64,000 nt of DNA from Paracoccaceae bacterium. GTDB lineage: Bacteria > Pseudomonadota > Alphaproteobacteria > Rhodobacterales > Rhodobacteraceae. This document shows, in pieces, positions 55,015-64,000 of this stretch (the stretch's first letter is position 1; each line of letters opens with the position of its first letter). The stretch is taken from NCBI GenBank assembly GCA_027492585.1, contig JAPUEK010000017.1, positions 1 to 64,000 on the forward strand, given 5' to 3'. The notes beneath the pieces were generated by a model that was not told the origin of the DNA, did not search any database, and saw only the letters and a program-made list of their open reading frames with translations. Position numbers and translations under genes: made by a program.

Positions 55015-55442
55015 CTAGGCCCCCTCCGCCCGGAAGGCCTCCGGGCAAAGCCGCGCCATCGCGGCGCGCAGCACCGCCATGATCGCCGCTCCGAAGGTCA
55101 CGGCCAGCGGATTTCCCATCAGCCAGCCCGTCACCCCGCCCGCCGCGATGCCGAGCGCGAGCGCCGGCACCCAGCCGAACCAGCCGCGATCCATCAGCAC
55201 CGCCACGGCAGGCGCCGCCAGCACCAGCCCGAACCAGCTCAGAGCCGGGGACAGCAGCATCAGCACCGACAGCGCCCAGAGCATCAGCCAGCCGTCGCCG
55301 TAGCCCTGCGTGCCGAGGAGCCATTGCACCGCCAGCATCAGCGCGCCAAGCAGCGCCGGGGCAAGCCATGCCACACCCGCCGCCATCAGGAACCGGCGCC
55401 AGCCAAGCGTCGAAAAGCCGTCCGGGGCGGAGCCGAGCAGGC

Positions 55443-55446
<4 letters not shown>
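55015..55446 (-). CDS. Small integral membrane protein, unknown function
   Basis: A 143-residue protein with about four hydrophobic segments (FLMAAGVAWLAPALLGALMLAVQWLL, WLMLWALSVLMLLSPALSWFGLVLAAPAVAVL, FGWVPALALGIAAGGVTGWLMG, FGAAIMAVLRAAMARL). I do not recognise the family. Its ATG overlaps the tldD stop (ATGA), so it is co-translated with tldD. Confidence 0.75.
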
Positions 55447-56864
<1,418 letters not shown>

Positions 56865-57032
56865 GGAGGGCCTTTCAGGGCGCAGGCGGTAGGCACCCGC
56901 CGGAGGGCGTTTCCCACCGAAGCTAGGCTCTAGCGCGCGCCGCCGCAAGAAGGCGCCGGGAGGGGGCCTCTTAGTCCGCTCCCCATCCCGCGCCGGGAGG
57001 GCGTGCTCTCCGCTTTGCCGCCCCCCCCTCCT

Positions 57033-57335
57033 CCTCCCTCCCCCACGAAGGGGGGGAAGCGCTCAATGGCGGAGGGAGGTGGCGAGGCTTCCCTTGTCAG
57101 CCGCCCGTCCCGGCAGCACCAGACACGGCCGGGCGAAAGGACTGTCCCTTCCAAAGGGCGCTTCCCTCCCCCTTCGTGGGGGAGGGAGAGAGGACCCGCA
57201 CCTGCAGGGTCAACGCCCGCGCCCCGTGACAGAGGAAACACGACCGGACAAAGGCCACGCGGCTGGCAGGGCAGCGCTTCCCTCCCCCCTCGTGGGGGAG
57301 GGAGAGGGAGGGGGGAGGGAGAGGGAGGGAGGGGG
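57033..57335. repeat. Three repeat C hairpins and an adjoining G-run
   Basis: CCCTCCCCC/GGGGGAGGG hairpins with a five-base TTCGT, CTCGT or ACGAA loop occur at 57033-57058 (inverted), 57161-57190 and 57277-57306. From 57293 to 57335 the plus strand has at least six GGG runs separated by A, GA or similar, able in principle to form a G-quadruplex. A related hairpin lies at 48052. Confidence 0.65.
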
Positions 57336-57576
57336 CCGCGCGATCCGGCAAAGCCGTCGCTTCGGGAAATCGCCCCACTGGCAGAGGCCATCGCCTCTGC
57401 CACGCGATGCCATTACCCCCTTCCAGCCGGAGGCTCAAAGCCGCCGGCTAGCGCCCCCCCCGCCAACGGCGGGCGCTTCGCTTCCGCCGGGGCAGGCACT
57501 GGCCTTGCCGGTCGCGTGAGATCAGAGGTCCCGCTCACCCGTTCCGACGCGGGCGGGAAAACGCGGTGCGTTTTCT

Positions 57577-57644
57577 GAGCCGCCCGAGTTTCTGAGCCGC
57601 CCGAGTTTCTGAGCCGCCCGAGTTTCTGAGCCGCCCGAATTCCA
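57577..57644. repeat. 17-bp tandem repeat, about four copies
   Basis: GAGCCGCCCGAGTTTCT begins at 57577, 57594 and 57611 without change. A fourth, altered copy (GAGCCGCCCGAATTCC) begins at 57628. The period is not a multiple of three. It is a likely variable-number locus about 300 bp before ctaC. Confidence 0.9.
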
Positions 57645-57796
57645 TTCCGCCGCCGCCCTTCGGTCTGCCACCGCACGGAAACACGGCAAAGCCCGGACCC
57701 GATCCCCGGCAACGGATACCAAAGTCTTGCGCCGATCCGGCGGGTGCCGCTTGCGGAGGAAACCCTCCGCGTTCTGCGGCCTTGCCCCCCTTCGCC

Positions 57797-57825
57797 TTGA
57801 TCTGCATCAAAAGGCGCCACTATGT
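57797..57825 (+). promoter_or_regulatory. Fnr-type box overlapping the likely ctaC promoter
   Basis: TTGAT-CTGC-ATCAA (57797-57810) is a perfect Fnr consensus. TTGATC also serves as a -35 box, with CTATGT as a -10 box after exactly 17 nt (57820-57825). A regulator bound here would cover the promoter, which predicts repression of aa3 oxidase genes when oxygen is low. Predicted, not tested. Confidence 0.55.
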
Positions 57826-57948
57826 CACACGGTTTCTCTTGTCGTAATGGCGCTAATATGGTTTCAGGACGAACAGAAACAACGGATTCTGCCCAAGCAA
57901 GGGGCGGGACCGAACAGGCGGCGTGCAGGCCGTCGGACGGAACGGGAA

Positions 57949-58785
57949 ATGAACATGCGTCTTCTCACCTCAGGAACCGGCCTTTCCGCCCTCGGGCTCG
58001 GGCTTTTCACGGCAGGCAACGCTTCGGCCCAGGCTCTGGAAACGGTGGGTCAACCCCTGCCGGACCACATCGGCTTCCAACCCGCCGCCACCGAAATCGC
58101 GCGGGAATTGCAGCATCTCGACCATATGCTGCTGATCATCATCGGGGTGATCACCGCTTTCGTGACCCTGCTGCTGCTTTATGTCATGGTGCGCTTCAAC
58201 AGCCGCGCCAACCCCAAGCCGGCAGGTTTCACCCATAACACCCCGCTCGAAATCGCATGGACGCTGGTGCCGGTGCTGATCCTCGTCTTCATCGGCTCCT
58301 TCTCGCTGCCCGCGCTTTTCAAGCAGCAGACCATCCCCACCGCGGACGTGACCATCAAGGCCACCGGCAACCAGTGGTTCTGGTCCTATGAATATGTCGG
58401 TCAGGACGTGTCCTTCGACAGCTTCCTTCTGGCCAAGGACAAGCTGGCCGAGAACGGCTACAAACCCGAACAATACCTGCTGGCCACCGATACCGCCGTG
58501 GTCATTCCGGTCGGCAAGACCATCGTGGTGCAGGTGACGGGCGCGGATGTGATCCATTCCTGGAAGATCCCGGCCTTCGGCGTGATGCAGGACGGCGTTC
58601 CGGGCCGCCTCGCCCAGCTCTGGTTCACCGCCGAGAAGGAAGGCGTCTATTTCGGCCAGTGCTCGGAGCTGTGCGGCAAGGACCACGCCTACATGCCGAT
58701 CACCGTGAAGGTCGTCTCGCAGGAGGCTTATGACAAATGGCTGGCGGGCGCCAAGACCGGCAACCTGCAGCTTGCCGCGAACTGA
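57949..58785 (+). CDS. ctaC: Cytochrome c oxidase subunit II
   Basis: Carries the CuA centre that takes electrons from cytochrome c into the aa3 oxidase. The 278-residue protein has a signal peptide (ending NASAQA), two membrane helices (LLIIIGVITAFVTLLLLYVMV and IAWTLVPVLILVFIGSFSLP), the aromatic patch NQWFWSYEY, and CuA ligands: HSWKIPAFG, CSELCGKDHAYM (two Cys, His, Met). The ATG at 57949 is followed by another at 57955. First gene of the cta operon. Confidence 0.95.
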   Translation: MNMRLLTSGTGLSALGLGLFTAGNASAQALETVGQPLPDHIGFQPAATEIARELQHLDHMLLIIIGVITAFVTLLLLYVMVRFNSRANPKPAGFTHNTPLEIAWTLVPVLILVFIGSFSLPALFKQQTIPTADVTIKATGNQWFWSYEYVGQDVSFDSFLLAKDKLAENGYKPEQYLLATDTAVVIPVGKTIVVQVTGADVIHSWKIPAFGVMQDGVPGRLAQLWFTAEKEGVYFGQCSELCGKDHAYMPITVKVVSQEAYDKWLAGAKTGNLQLAAN

Positions 58786-58886
58786 TCCGGCGACATGCGA
58801 CGACCGGAGGCCCCGACCGCGGGGCCTTCGTGGCTCATAATCGGCCCTCCGAAGACCCCACCGACCCCAGCGAAGGCAAGGCAGAC

Positions 58887-59819
58887 ATGACCGACATCCG
58901 GTCTTTCGAGAACACGCCCGAAGCGGGCTTCGGCGATTACGTCCAGCTTCTGAAGCCGCGCGTCATGTCGCTCGTGGTCTTCACCGCGCTCGTGGGGCTT
59001 CTGGTGGCCCCGGTTTCCCTGCATCCGGTCGTGGCATTCTCCGCCGTTCTGTTCATCGCGCTCGGCGCGGGCGCCTCGGGGGCGCTGAACATGTGGTGGG
59101 ATGCCGATATCGACCGCGTGATGCGCCGCACGCAAAGCCGCCCCGTCCCCTCGGGCCGCATCGAGGCGGGGGAGGCTCTGGCCGTGGGCCTCGCACTTTC
59201 CGGGATTTCGGTGGTGATGCTGGCCCTTGCCACCAACATTCTGGCGGGCGCGCTGCTGGCCTTCACCATCTTCTTCTATGCCGTCGTCTATTCGATGTGG
59301 CTGAAACGCTCCACCCCGCAGAACATCGTGATCGGTGGCGCGGCCGGAGCCTTCCCGCCGATGATCGGCTGGGTCGCCGCGACCGGCTCCGTCTCGCTCG
59401 AAGCGGTGCTGATGTTCGCGCTGATCTTCATGTGGACCCCCCCGCATTTCTGGGCGCTCGCCCTGTTCATGAAAAGCGATTACGAGGCGGCCGGCGTGCC
59501 GATGCTGACCGTGACCCATGGTCGCAAGTCCACGCGGCGGCATATCCTGATCTACACGATCCTGCTTGCGCCGGTGGCGGTCTGGGCCGCGCTGTCGCAG
59601 ATCGGCGGGCCGGTGACGCTCGCGGTGACGCTGGCGCTCAACGCCTGGTTCCTGATCGGCGCCTTCCGCATCTGGAAGCGCGACGAGGTTCAGGCCGAGG
59701 CGGATGGCTATGCGACCGAGAAAGCCTTCTTCCGCTTCTCTCTCATCTATCTTTTCCTGCATTTCGCCGTCTTCCTGCTTGAGGCCGCGCTGAAGACGCA
59801 GGGGATCGGAGGCTGGTGA
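58887..59819 (+). CDS. ctaB: Protoheme IX farnesyltransferase (heme O synthase)
   Basis: Adds a farnesyl tail to heme B to make heme O, precursor of heme A (EC 2.5.1.141). The 310-residue UbiA-type membrane prenyltransferase has [19 protein letters not shown] (Asp-rich site 1) and [26 protein letters not shown]. Its stop overlaps the next start (TGATG-type). Confidence 0.95.
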   Translation: MTDIRSFENTPEAGFGDYVQLLKPRVMSLVVFTALVGLLVAPVSLHPVVAFSAVLFIALGAGASGALNMWWDADIDRVMRRTQSRPVPSGRIEAGEALAVGLALSGISVVMLALATNILAGALLAFTIFFYAVVYSMWLKRSTPQNIVIGGAAGAFPPMIGWVAATGSVSLEAVLMFALIFMWTPPHFWALALFMKSDYEAAGVPMLTVTHGRKSTRRHILIYTILLAPVAVWAALSQIGGPVTLAVTLALNAWFLIGAFRIWKRDEVQAEADGYATEKAFFRFSLIYLFLHFAVFLLEAALKTQGIGGW

Positions 59820-60031
59820 TGTCGAATTTTCCGCCGGAGCATGAGATCCACCGCCGCCGCTTCTCGCGCAATCTCGGCGTGGGGCTGGCGCTGATGGCCT
59901 TTGTCGCGCTCGTCTTCGCGCTGACCGTGGTGAAGGTCACGCAGGGCGACATGATGCACGCCAATGACCATGAAAGCATCACCGGCGCGCCGGTGATCGT
60001 GCCGGCAGCCCCCTCGGGAAGCGCGCCATGA
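59819..60031 (+). CDS. Small cox-operon membrane protein
   Basis: A 70-residue protein with one hydrophobic segment ([23 protein letters not shown]) and a short polar tail. A gene of this size and place, between ctaB and ctaG, is standard in Rhodobacter and Paracoccus cox operons (CoxF-like). The ATG at 59819 overlaps the ctaB stop, and the end overlaps ctaG by 4 nt. Likely an oxidase assembly helper; role unproven. Confidence 0.8.
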   Translation: MSNFPPEHEIHRRRFSRNLGVGLALMAFVALVFALTVVKVTQGDMMHANDHESITGAPVIVPAAPSGSAP

Positions 60032-60612
60032 CCCCGCAGAAGAAAACCGCCCTCGCGCTTGTCGGCGTGGCCGCGACCATGGCGGCGCTGTCCTTCGCGG
60101 CGGTGCCGTTCTATGACTGGTTCTGCCGCGTGACCGGCTATGCCGGCACCGTCGGCCGGGCCGAGGTCGCCCCCGACACCATCCTCGACCGCAAGATCAC
60201 CATCCGCTTCGACGCCTCGCTCGAAGCCGGGATGCCCTGGACCTTCAGGCCCCAGCAGACCGAGATGACCCTGCGGATCGGCGAGACCGGCATCGCCTTC
60301 TACGAGGCGACCAATCCCACCGACCGCACCGTCGGCGGCACCGCAAGCTTCAACGTCACCCCCGATCAGGCGGGCGGCTATTTCACCAAGATCGAGTGCT
60401 TCTGCTTCACCGAACAGGTGCTGAAGCCGCATGAGACCGCGATCATGCCGGTGACCTTTTTCGTCGATCCGGCCATCGTCGATGACCCGGAAGCGGGTCT
60501 GATCCCGGAAATCACGCTCTCCTACACCTTCCACGAAACGCCCGTGCCAGAGGAACAGGCCGCCAACGCGCCCTCCCCCCTTGAAGCGCCGGCGGTGAAA
60601 CAGATAAACTGA
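60028..60612 (+). CDS. ctaG: Cytochrome c oxidase assembly protein CtaG/Cox11
   Basis: Copper chaperone that delivers copper to CuB of subunit I. The 194-residue protein has one N-terminal membrane helix and the periplasmic Cox11 fold with the copper-binding CFCF motif ([12 protein letters not shown]), plus [16 protein letters not shown]. Coupled to the preceding small protein by a 4-nt overlap. Confidence 0.95.
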   Translation: MTPQKKTALALVGVAATMAALSFAAVPFYDWFCRVTGYAGTVGRAEVAPDTILDRKITIRFDASLEAGMPWTFRPQQTEMTLRIGETGIAFYEATNPTDRTVGGTASFNVTPDQAGGYFTKIECFCFTEQVLKPHETAIMPVTFFVDPAIVDDPEAGLIPEITLSYTFHETPVPEEQAANAPSPLEAPAVKQIN

Positions 60613-60637
60613 TAAAGACAAAACGAGGGAACCGAAG

Positions 60638-61444
60638 ATGGCCCACGCCAAGAACCACGACTACCACATTCTGCCACCGTCGATCTGGCCGTTCTTCGGC
60701 GCCGTCTCGGCTTTCATCATGCTGTTCGGTGCGGTGCTGTGGATGCACGGCTCCGGGCCGTGGATGGGGCTGATCGGGCTGGTCGGCGTGCTCTACACCA
60801 TGTTCGCCTGGTGGTCGGAAGTGGTGCATGAAGGCCAGATCGGCGACCATACCCCAGTCGTCCGCATCGGCCTGCGCTACGGCTTCATCATGTTCATCAT
60901 GTCCGAAGTCATGTTCTTCGCCGCCTGGTTCTGGACCTTCTTCAAACACGCCATGTATCCGATGGGGCCGCTGAGCCCGCTGAAGGATGGCGTCTGGCCG
61001 CCGGAAGGCATCGTGACCTTCGATCCCTGGCACCTGCCGCTGATCAACACGCTGATCCTGCTCTGCTCCGGTTGCGCCGCGACCTGGGCGCACCATGCGC
61101 TTGTCCATGACAACAACAACCGCCGCGACATGAAGAACGGGCTGATCCTCGCCATCCTGCTCGGCGCGCTCTTCACCGTGTTCCAGGCCTATGAATACAG
61201 CCATGCCGCCTTCGGTTTCGCCGGCAACATCTATGGCGCGACCTTCTTCATGGCGACGGGCTTCCACGGCTTCCACGTCCTGATCGGCACGATCTTCCTG
61301 ACCGTCTGCCTCATCCGCGTCTACAAGGGCCATTTCACCCCCGAGCAGCATGTCGGCTTCGAGGCCGCCGCCTGGTACTGGCACTTCGTGGACGTGGTCT
61401 GGCTGTTCCTCTTCGCCGCCGTCTATGTCTGGGGCGGCCACTAA
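60638..61444 (+). CDS. ctaE: Cytochrome c oxidase subunit III
   Basis: Third core subunit of the aa3 oxidase. The 268-residue protein has seven hydrophobic segments and family motifs [32 protein letters not shown], and [27 protein letters not shown] at the C-terminus. Subunit I is not in this window, as in Rhodobacter where ctaD lies apart. Confidence 0.96.
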   Translation: MAHAKNHDYHILPPSIWPFFGAVSAFIMLFGAVLWMHGSGPWMGLIGLVGVLYTMFAWWSEVVHEGQIGDHTPVVRIGLRYGFIMFIMSEVMFFAAWFWTFFKHAMYPMGPLSPLKDGVWPPEGIVTFDPWHLPLINTLILLCSGCAATWAHHALVHDNNNRRDMKNGLILAILLGALFTVFQAYEYSHAAFGFAGNIYGATFFMATGFHGFHVLIGTIFLTVCLIRVYKGHFTPEQHVGFEAAAWYWHFVDVVWLFLFAAVYVWGGH

Positions 61445-61465
61445 GATCTGACCTTGCCGAAATGA

Positions 61466-61500
61466 CGCGCGGGCCTTCGGGTCCGCGCGGTTTGCTTTCC
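61466..61500 (+). terminator. TTCG-loop hairpin after ctaE
   Basis: GCGCGGGCC/GGTCCGCGC forms a 9-bp stem closed by a TTCG tetraloop (61467-61488) and is followed by a weak T-run. It begins 23 nt after ctaE and may limit read-through into surf1. Confidence 0.55.
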
Positions 61501-61540
61501 GGGCCTCTTTCGGGCGGCCCCCTTCGAGGACCCTCCGCCG

Positions 61541-62212
61541 ATGCTCCGCCGCATGATCTTTCCGCTGCTTCTCGGTCTTGTCGGTTGCGCGGTTCTGGTC
61601 TCGCTCGGGGTCTGGCAGGTGCAGCGGATGCACTGGAAGGAAGGCGTTCTGGCCGAGATCGACGCGATGATCGGCGCGGCCCCCGTGCCGCTGATGGCCC
61701 ATCCCGATCCGGGTTCCGACAAGTTCCGCCCGGTCTGGGTGGAGGGGTATTTCACCGGCGATGCGGTGGAGATCCTTGCCGGACAGGTCGGCGCCAGCCC
61801 CGGCGTGCGGGTGGTCGAAAGCTTCGTGACCGATGACGACCGCCGCATCCTGATCGACCGGGGCTTTCAGGAGCGGCGCGAGCGTATCCCTCCCGCCGCC
61901 CTGATCCGCCTCCGCGTGGTCGGCAATCTGCACTGGCCTGACGAGGCCGACAGCTACACGCCTCCCCCCGATGAAAAGACCGGCTTGTGGTTTGCCCGTG
62001 ACGTTCCGGCCATGGCGGCAAAGCTCGGCACGGAAGCGACGCTGATTGTCGCCCGTGAGCCGACGGGCGAAGGTATTCAGCCTATGCCGGTGGACAGCTC
62101 TTCCATCCCGAACGACCATTGGGGCTATGCCATCACCTGGTTTTCGCTGGCCGTGGTCTGGGCGGTGATGACAGGCGCTCTGCTGTGGCGTATCAGACGG
62201 CGGACGATATAA
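61541..62212 (+). CDS. surf1: SURF1-family oxidase assembly protein
   Basis: Helps insert heme A into subunit I. The 223-residue protein has membrane helices at both ends (MIFPLLLGLVGCAVLVSLGVWQVQRM and WGYAITWFSLAVVWAVMTGALLWR) and SURF1 motifs: LGVWQ-QR, FRPVWVEGYF and NDHWGYAITWFSLA. Position after ctaE is standard. Confidence 0.93.
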   Translation: MLRRMIFPLLLGLVGCAVLVSLGVWQVQRMHWKEGVLAEIDAMIGAAPVPLMAHPDPGSDKFRPVWVEGYFTGDAVEILAGQVGASPGVRVVESFVTDDDRRILIDRGFQERRERIPPAALIRLRVVGNLHWPDEADSYTPPPDEKTGLWFARDVPAMAAKLGTEATLIVAREPTGEGIQPMPVDSSSIPNDHWGYAITWFSLAVVWAVMTGALLWRIRRRTI

Positions 62213-62221
62213 GGACGGATC

Positions 62222-63610
62222 ATGCGCTATATCTCGACGAGGGGCCAGGCCCCGGCCCTGACCTTTGGCGAAGCGATGATGACGGGGCTGGCCCGCGACG
62301 GCGGGCTTTATGTGCCGGAAACCGTTCCGGTGATGCCGCGCGAAGAGATCGCCGCCCTGGCCGGCCTGCCCTATGAGGAGATCGCCTTCCGGGTGATGAA
62401 GCCCTTCCTCGGCGGCTTTTTCGCGGACGACGAGTTCAAGGGCCTGATCGCCAAGGCCTATGCCGGCTTCGGCCATGCCGCCCGCGCGCCGCTGGTGCAG
62501 CTTGGCCCGAACCATTTCCTGCTGGAGCTTTTCCACGGCCCGACGCTCGCCTTCAAGGATTTCGCCATGCAGCTCATCGGGCAGATGATGCAGGCGGCCC
62601 TTGCCAAGACCGGCGAGCGGATCACCATCGTCGGCGCCACCTCCGGCGATACCGGCTCGGCGGCGATGGAGGCGTTCCGCGGTCTCGCCAATGTCGATGT
62701 CTTCATCCTCTACCCGCATGGCCGGGTGTCGGAGGTGCAGCGCCGCCAGATGACGACGCCTGCCGAGGCCAATGTCCATGCCATCGCCATCGACGGCACG
62801 TTCGACGACGCGCAGGCCCGCGTGAAGGACATGTTCAACGATTTCGCCTTCCGCGACGGGGTGCGGCTGGCGGGGGTGAATTCGATCAACTGGGCGCGCG
62901 TGCTGGCGCAGGTGGTTTACTACTTCGCTTCGGCCACCGCTCTTGGCGCGCCGCATCGCGCGGTGTCCTTCACCGTGCCGACCGGGAATTTCGGCGACAT
63001 CTTCGCAGGCTATATCGCGCGCAAGATGGGGCTGCCGATCGCCGAACTGGTGATCGCCACCAACCAGAACGACATTCTGGACCGGGCGCTGAAGGGCGGG
63101 GAGTATCGCACCAACGGCGTGCGCCCCTCGATCAGCCCCTCGATGGACATTCAGGTGTCCTCCAACTTCGAACGCGCGCTCTTCGATGCCTATGGCCGGG
63201 ACGGCGCTGCCGTCGCCGCCCTGATGGCCGAGATGAAGGAGGGTGGCTTCACCATCAGCCAGGGCGCGCTCCAGATGCTGCGCGAGACCTTCACCTCCGG
63301 CCGCTGCTCGGAGGAGGAGACCTCCGCCACCATCGCCCGGACGCTGGCGGCCAGCGGCGAGCTGCTCTGCCCCCATTCGGCCGTGGGCGTGAAAGTGGCC
63401 GAGGAACATCCCGGCGCCACCCCGATGATCACCCTCGCCACCGCCCATCCGGCGAAATTCCCCGATGCGGTCGAAGCGGCCAGCGGCATCCGCCCCGCCC
63501 TTCCGCCGCGCATGGCCGATCTGTTCGACCGGCCCGAGCGGGTGACGCGCCTGCCGAACGACCTTGCCACGCTGCAAGCCCATATCCGCGAAAGGACCGC
63601 GCGCAAATGA
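62222..63610 (+). CDS. thrC: Threonine synthase
   Basis: PLP enzyme converting phosphohomoserine to threonine (EC 4.2.3.1). The 462-residue protein has MRYISTRGQAP at its start, PLP-Lys112 in PTLAFKDFAMQ, GATSGDTGSAA, and PTGNFGDIFAGYIAR. Ten nt after surf1, and its stop overlaps the start of the M16 peptidase gene. Confidence 0.95.
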   Translation: MRYISTRGQAPALTFGEAMMTGLARDGGLYVPETVPVMPREEIAALAGLPYEEIAFRVMKPFLGGFFADDEFKGLIAKAYAGFGHAARAPLVQLGPNHFLLELFHGPTLAFKDFAMQLIGQMMQAALAKTGERITIVGATSGDTGSAAMEAFRGLANVDVFILYPHGRVSEVQRRQMTTPAEANVHAIAIDGTFDDAQARVKDMFNDFAFRDGVRLAGVNSINWARVLAQVVYYFASATALGAPHRAVSFTVPTGNFGDIFAGYIARKMGLPIAELVIATNQNDILDRALKGGEYRTNGVRPSISPSMDIQVSSNFERALFDAYGRDGAAVAALMAEMKEGGFTISQGALQMLRETFTSGRCSEEETSATIARTLAASGELLCPHSAVGVKVAEEHPGATPMITLATAHPAKFPDAVEAASGIRPALPPRMADLFDRPERVTRLPNDLATLQAHIRERTARK

Positions 63611-64000
63611 CCTCGGGGACCACCCGCCTCACGACCCTCCCCAACGGTTTCCGCATCGTTACAGAACATATGCCGGGGCTGAAATCGGCCAGTGCCGGGG
63701 TCTGGGTCATGGCCGGCGGGCGCCATGAGCGGGCCGAGCAGAACGGCATCGCGCATTTTCTCGAACACATGGCCTTCAAGGGGACGAAGCGGCGCTCCGC
63801 CCTTCGCATCGCCGAGGAGATCGAGGATGTGGGCGGTTATATCAACGCCTATACCAGCCGCGAGATGACCGCCTATTACGCGCGCGTGCTGGAAGCGGAC
63901 GTGGCGCTCGCGCTGGATGTGATCGGCGACATCGTGCTGAACCCCGCCTTCGACAAGAAGGAGATCGAGGTCGAACGCCATGTGATCCTTCAGGAAATCG
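63607..64000 (+). CDS. M16-family metallopeptidase (partial, cut by window edge)
   Basis: The first 131 residues of a mitochondrial-processing-peptidase-like M16 protease. TTLPNGFRIVTEHMPGLKSASAGVWV, then the inverted zinc motif HxxEH in GIAHFLEHMAFKGTKRR, and VGGYINAYTSREMTAYYARVL. The ATG overlaps the thrC stop (ATGA). The remainder lies beyond base 64000. Confidence 0.93.
   Translation, partial: MTSGTTRLTTLPNGFRIVTEHMPGLKSASAGVWVMAGGRHERAEQNGIAHFLEHMAFKGTKRRSALRIAEEIEDVGGYINAYTSREMTAYYARVLEADVALALDVIGDIVLNPAFDKKEIEVERHVILQEI

Larger units (their letters stand above)
56865..57948. other. 1.08-kb repeat-rich region between tldD and ctaC
   Basis: Holds three C-type hairpins, a G-run, a 17-bp tandem repeat and the ctaC promoter (all listed separately). 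Open frames on both strands are low-complexity translations of these repeats. No gene seen. Confidence 0.7.

Noticed and set aside
57413-57820. Minus-strand frame with repeated SGGSETRAAQKLGRL
   Set aside because: It is the translation of the 17-bp tandem repeat; the period is not a multiple of three, and the repeat changes frame.

Overview
The window is high-GC DNA from an alphaproteobacterium, most likely a member of the Rhodobacteraceae. Evidence: the pccR/pccB/pccA/mcm propionyl-CoA block, the ctaC-ctaB-ctaG-ctaE-surf1-thrC order, a choline choXWV/betIBA cluster, putA with a divergent Lrp-type putR, bioMNY, an alphaproteobacterial SOS box (GTTC-N7-GTTC) and a Rhodobacteraceae-style intergenic hairpin repeat. 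I cannot name a genus. Nothing looks like a prophage, plasmid backbone or insertion sequence, and I found no tRNA or rRNA.

Layout. 1-6.8 kb: choline import (choXWV, minus strand) divergent from betI-betB-betA, which oxidise choline to glycine betaine; a palindrome sits between them. 6.9-20.1 kb: a YdcH-type protein behind a possible Fnr/FixK site, then pccR, an MFS pump, a DMT-type membrane protein, pccB, several small lipoproteins and unknown proteins, pccA, an SOS-controlled Y-family polymerase and mcm. PccB, PccA and Mcm carry propionyl-CoA to succinyl-CoA (the epimerase is not here). 20.3-29.2 kb: a minus-strand run of a periplasmic protein, an EEP-family enzyme, djlA, GNAT, VOC, ppx, ppk, hda and an AI-2E-type permease, with many ATGA or GTGA overlaps. 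29.4-34.4 kb: topA and dprA flank a 1.17-kb non-coding segment holding a degenerate CRISPR-like array. 34.6-42.9 kb: gabT, an ATP-grasp protein, bioM-N-Y, and a coupled acyl-CoA ligase/thiolase-like pair with altered thiolase residues, then aroQ. 43.1-49.4 kb: metF divergent from metR, an ABC-F protein, suhB, a rhomboid protease and a small lipoprotein. 49.5-56.9 kb: putA/putR, a 41-residue lysine-rich protein, a glycosyltransferase, a membrane protein and tldD. 57-64 kb: a repeat-rich intergenic region leading into the aa3 oxidase assembly operon, thrC and a truncated M16 peptidase.

How the parts connect. PccA needs biotin and bioMNY imports it. Succinyl-CoA from Mcm, succinate from GABA breakdown, glutamate from proline and glycine betaine from choline all reflect a heterotroph using short-chain acids and amino compounds. 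Possible oxygen control appears as Fnr/FixK-like sites before the YdcH-type gene and ctaC.

The main unexplained signal is the array at 32.3-32.8 kb: eight diverged repeats of about 28 nt, mostly separated by unique 33-nt spacers (61-nt period, the type I-E value), with no cas genes in the window. A second theme is a family of intergenic hairpins with a shared GGATATTTGAG tail, nearly all placed just after gene ends in the same orientation.
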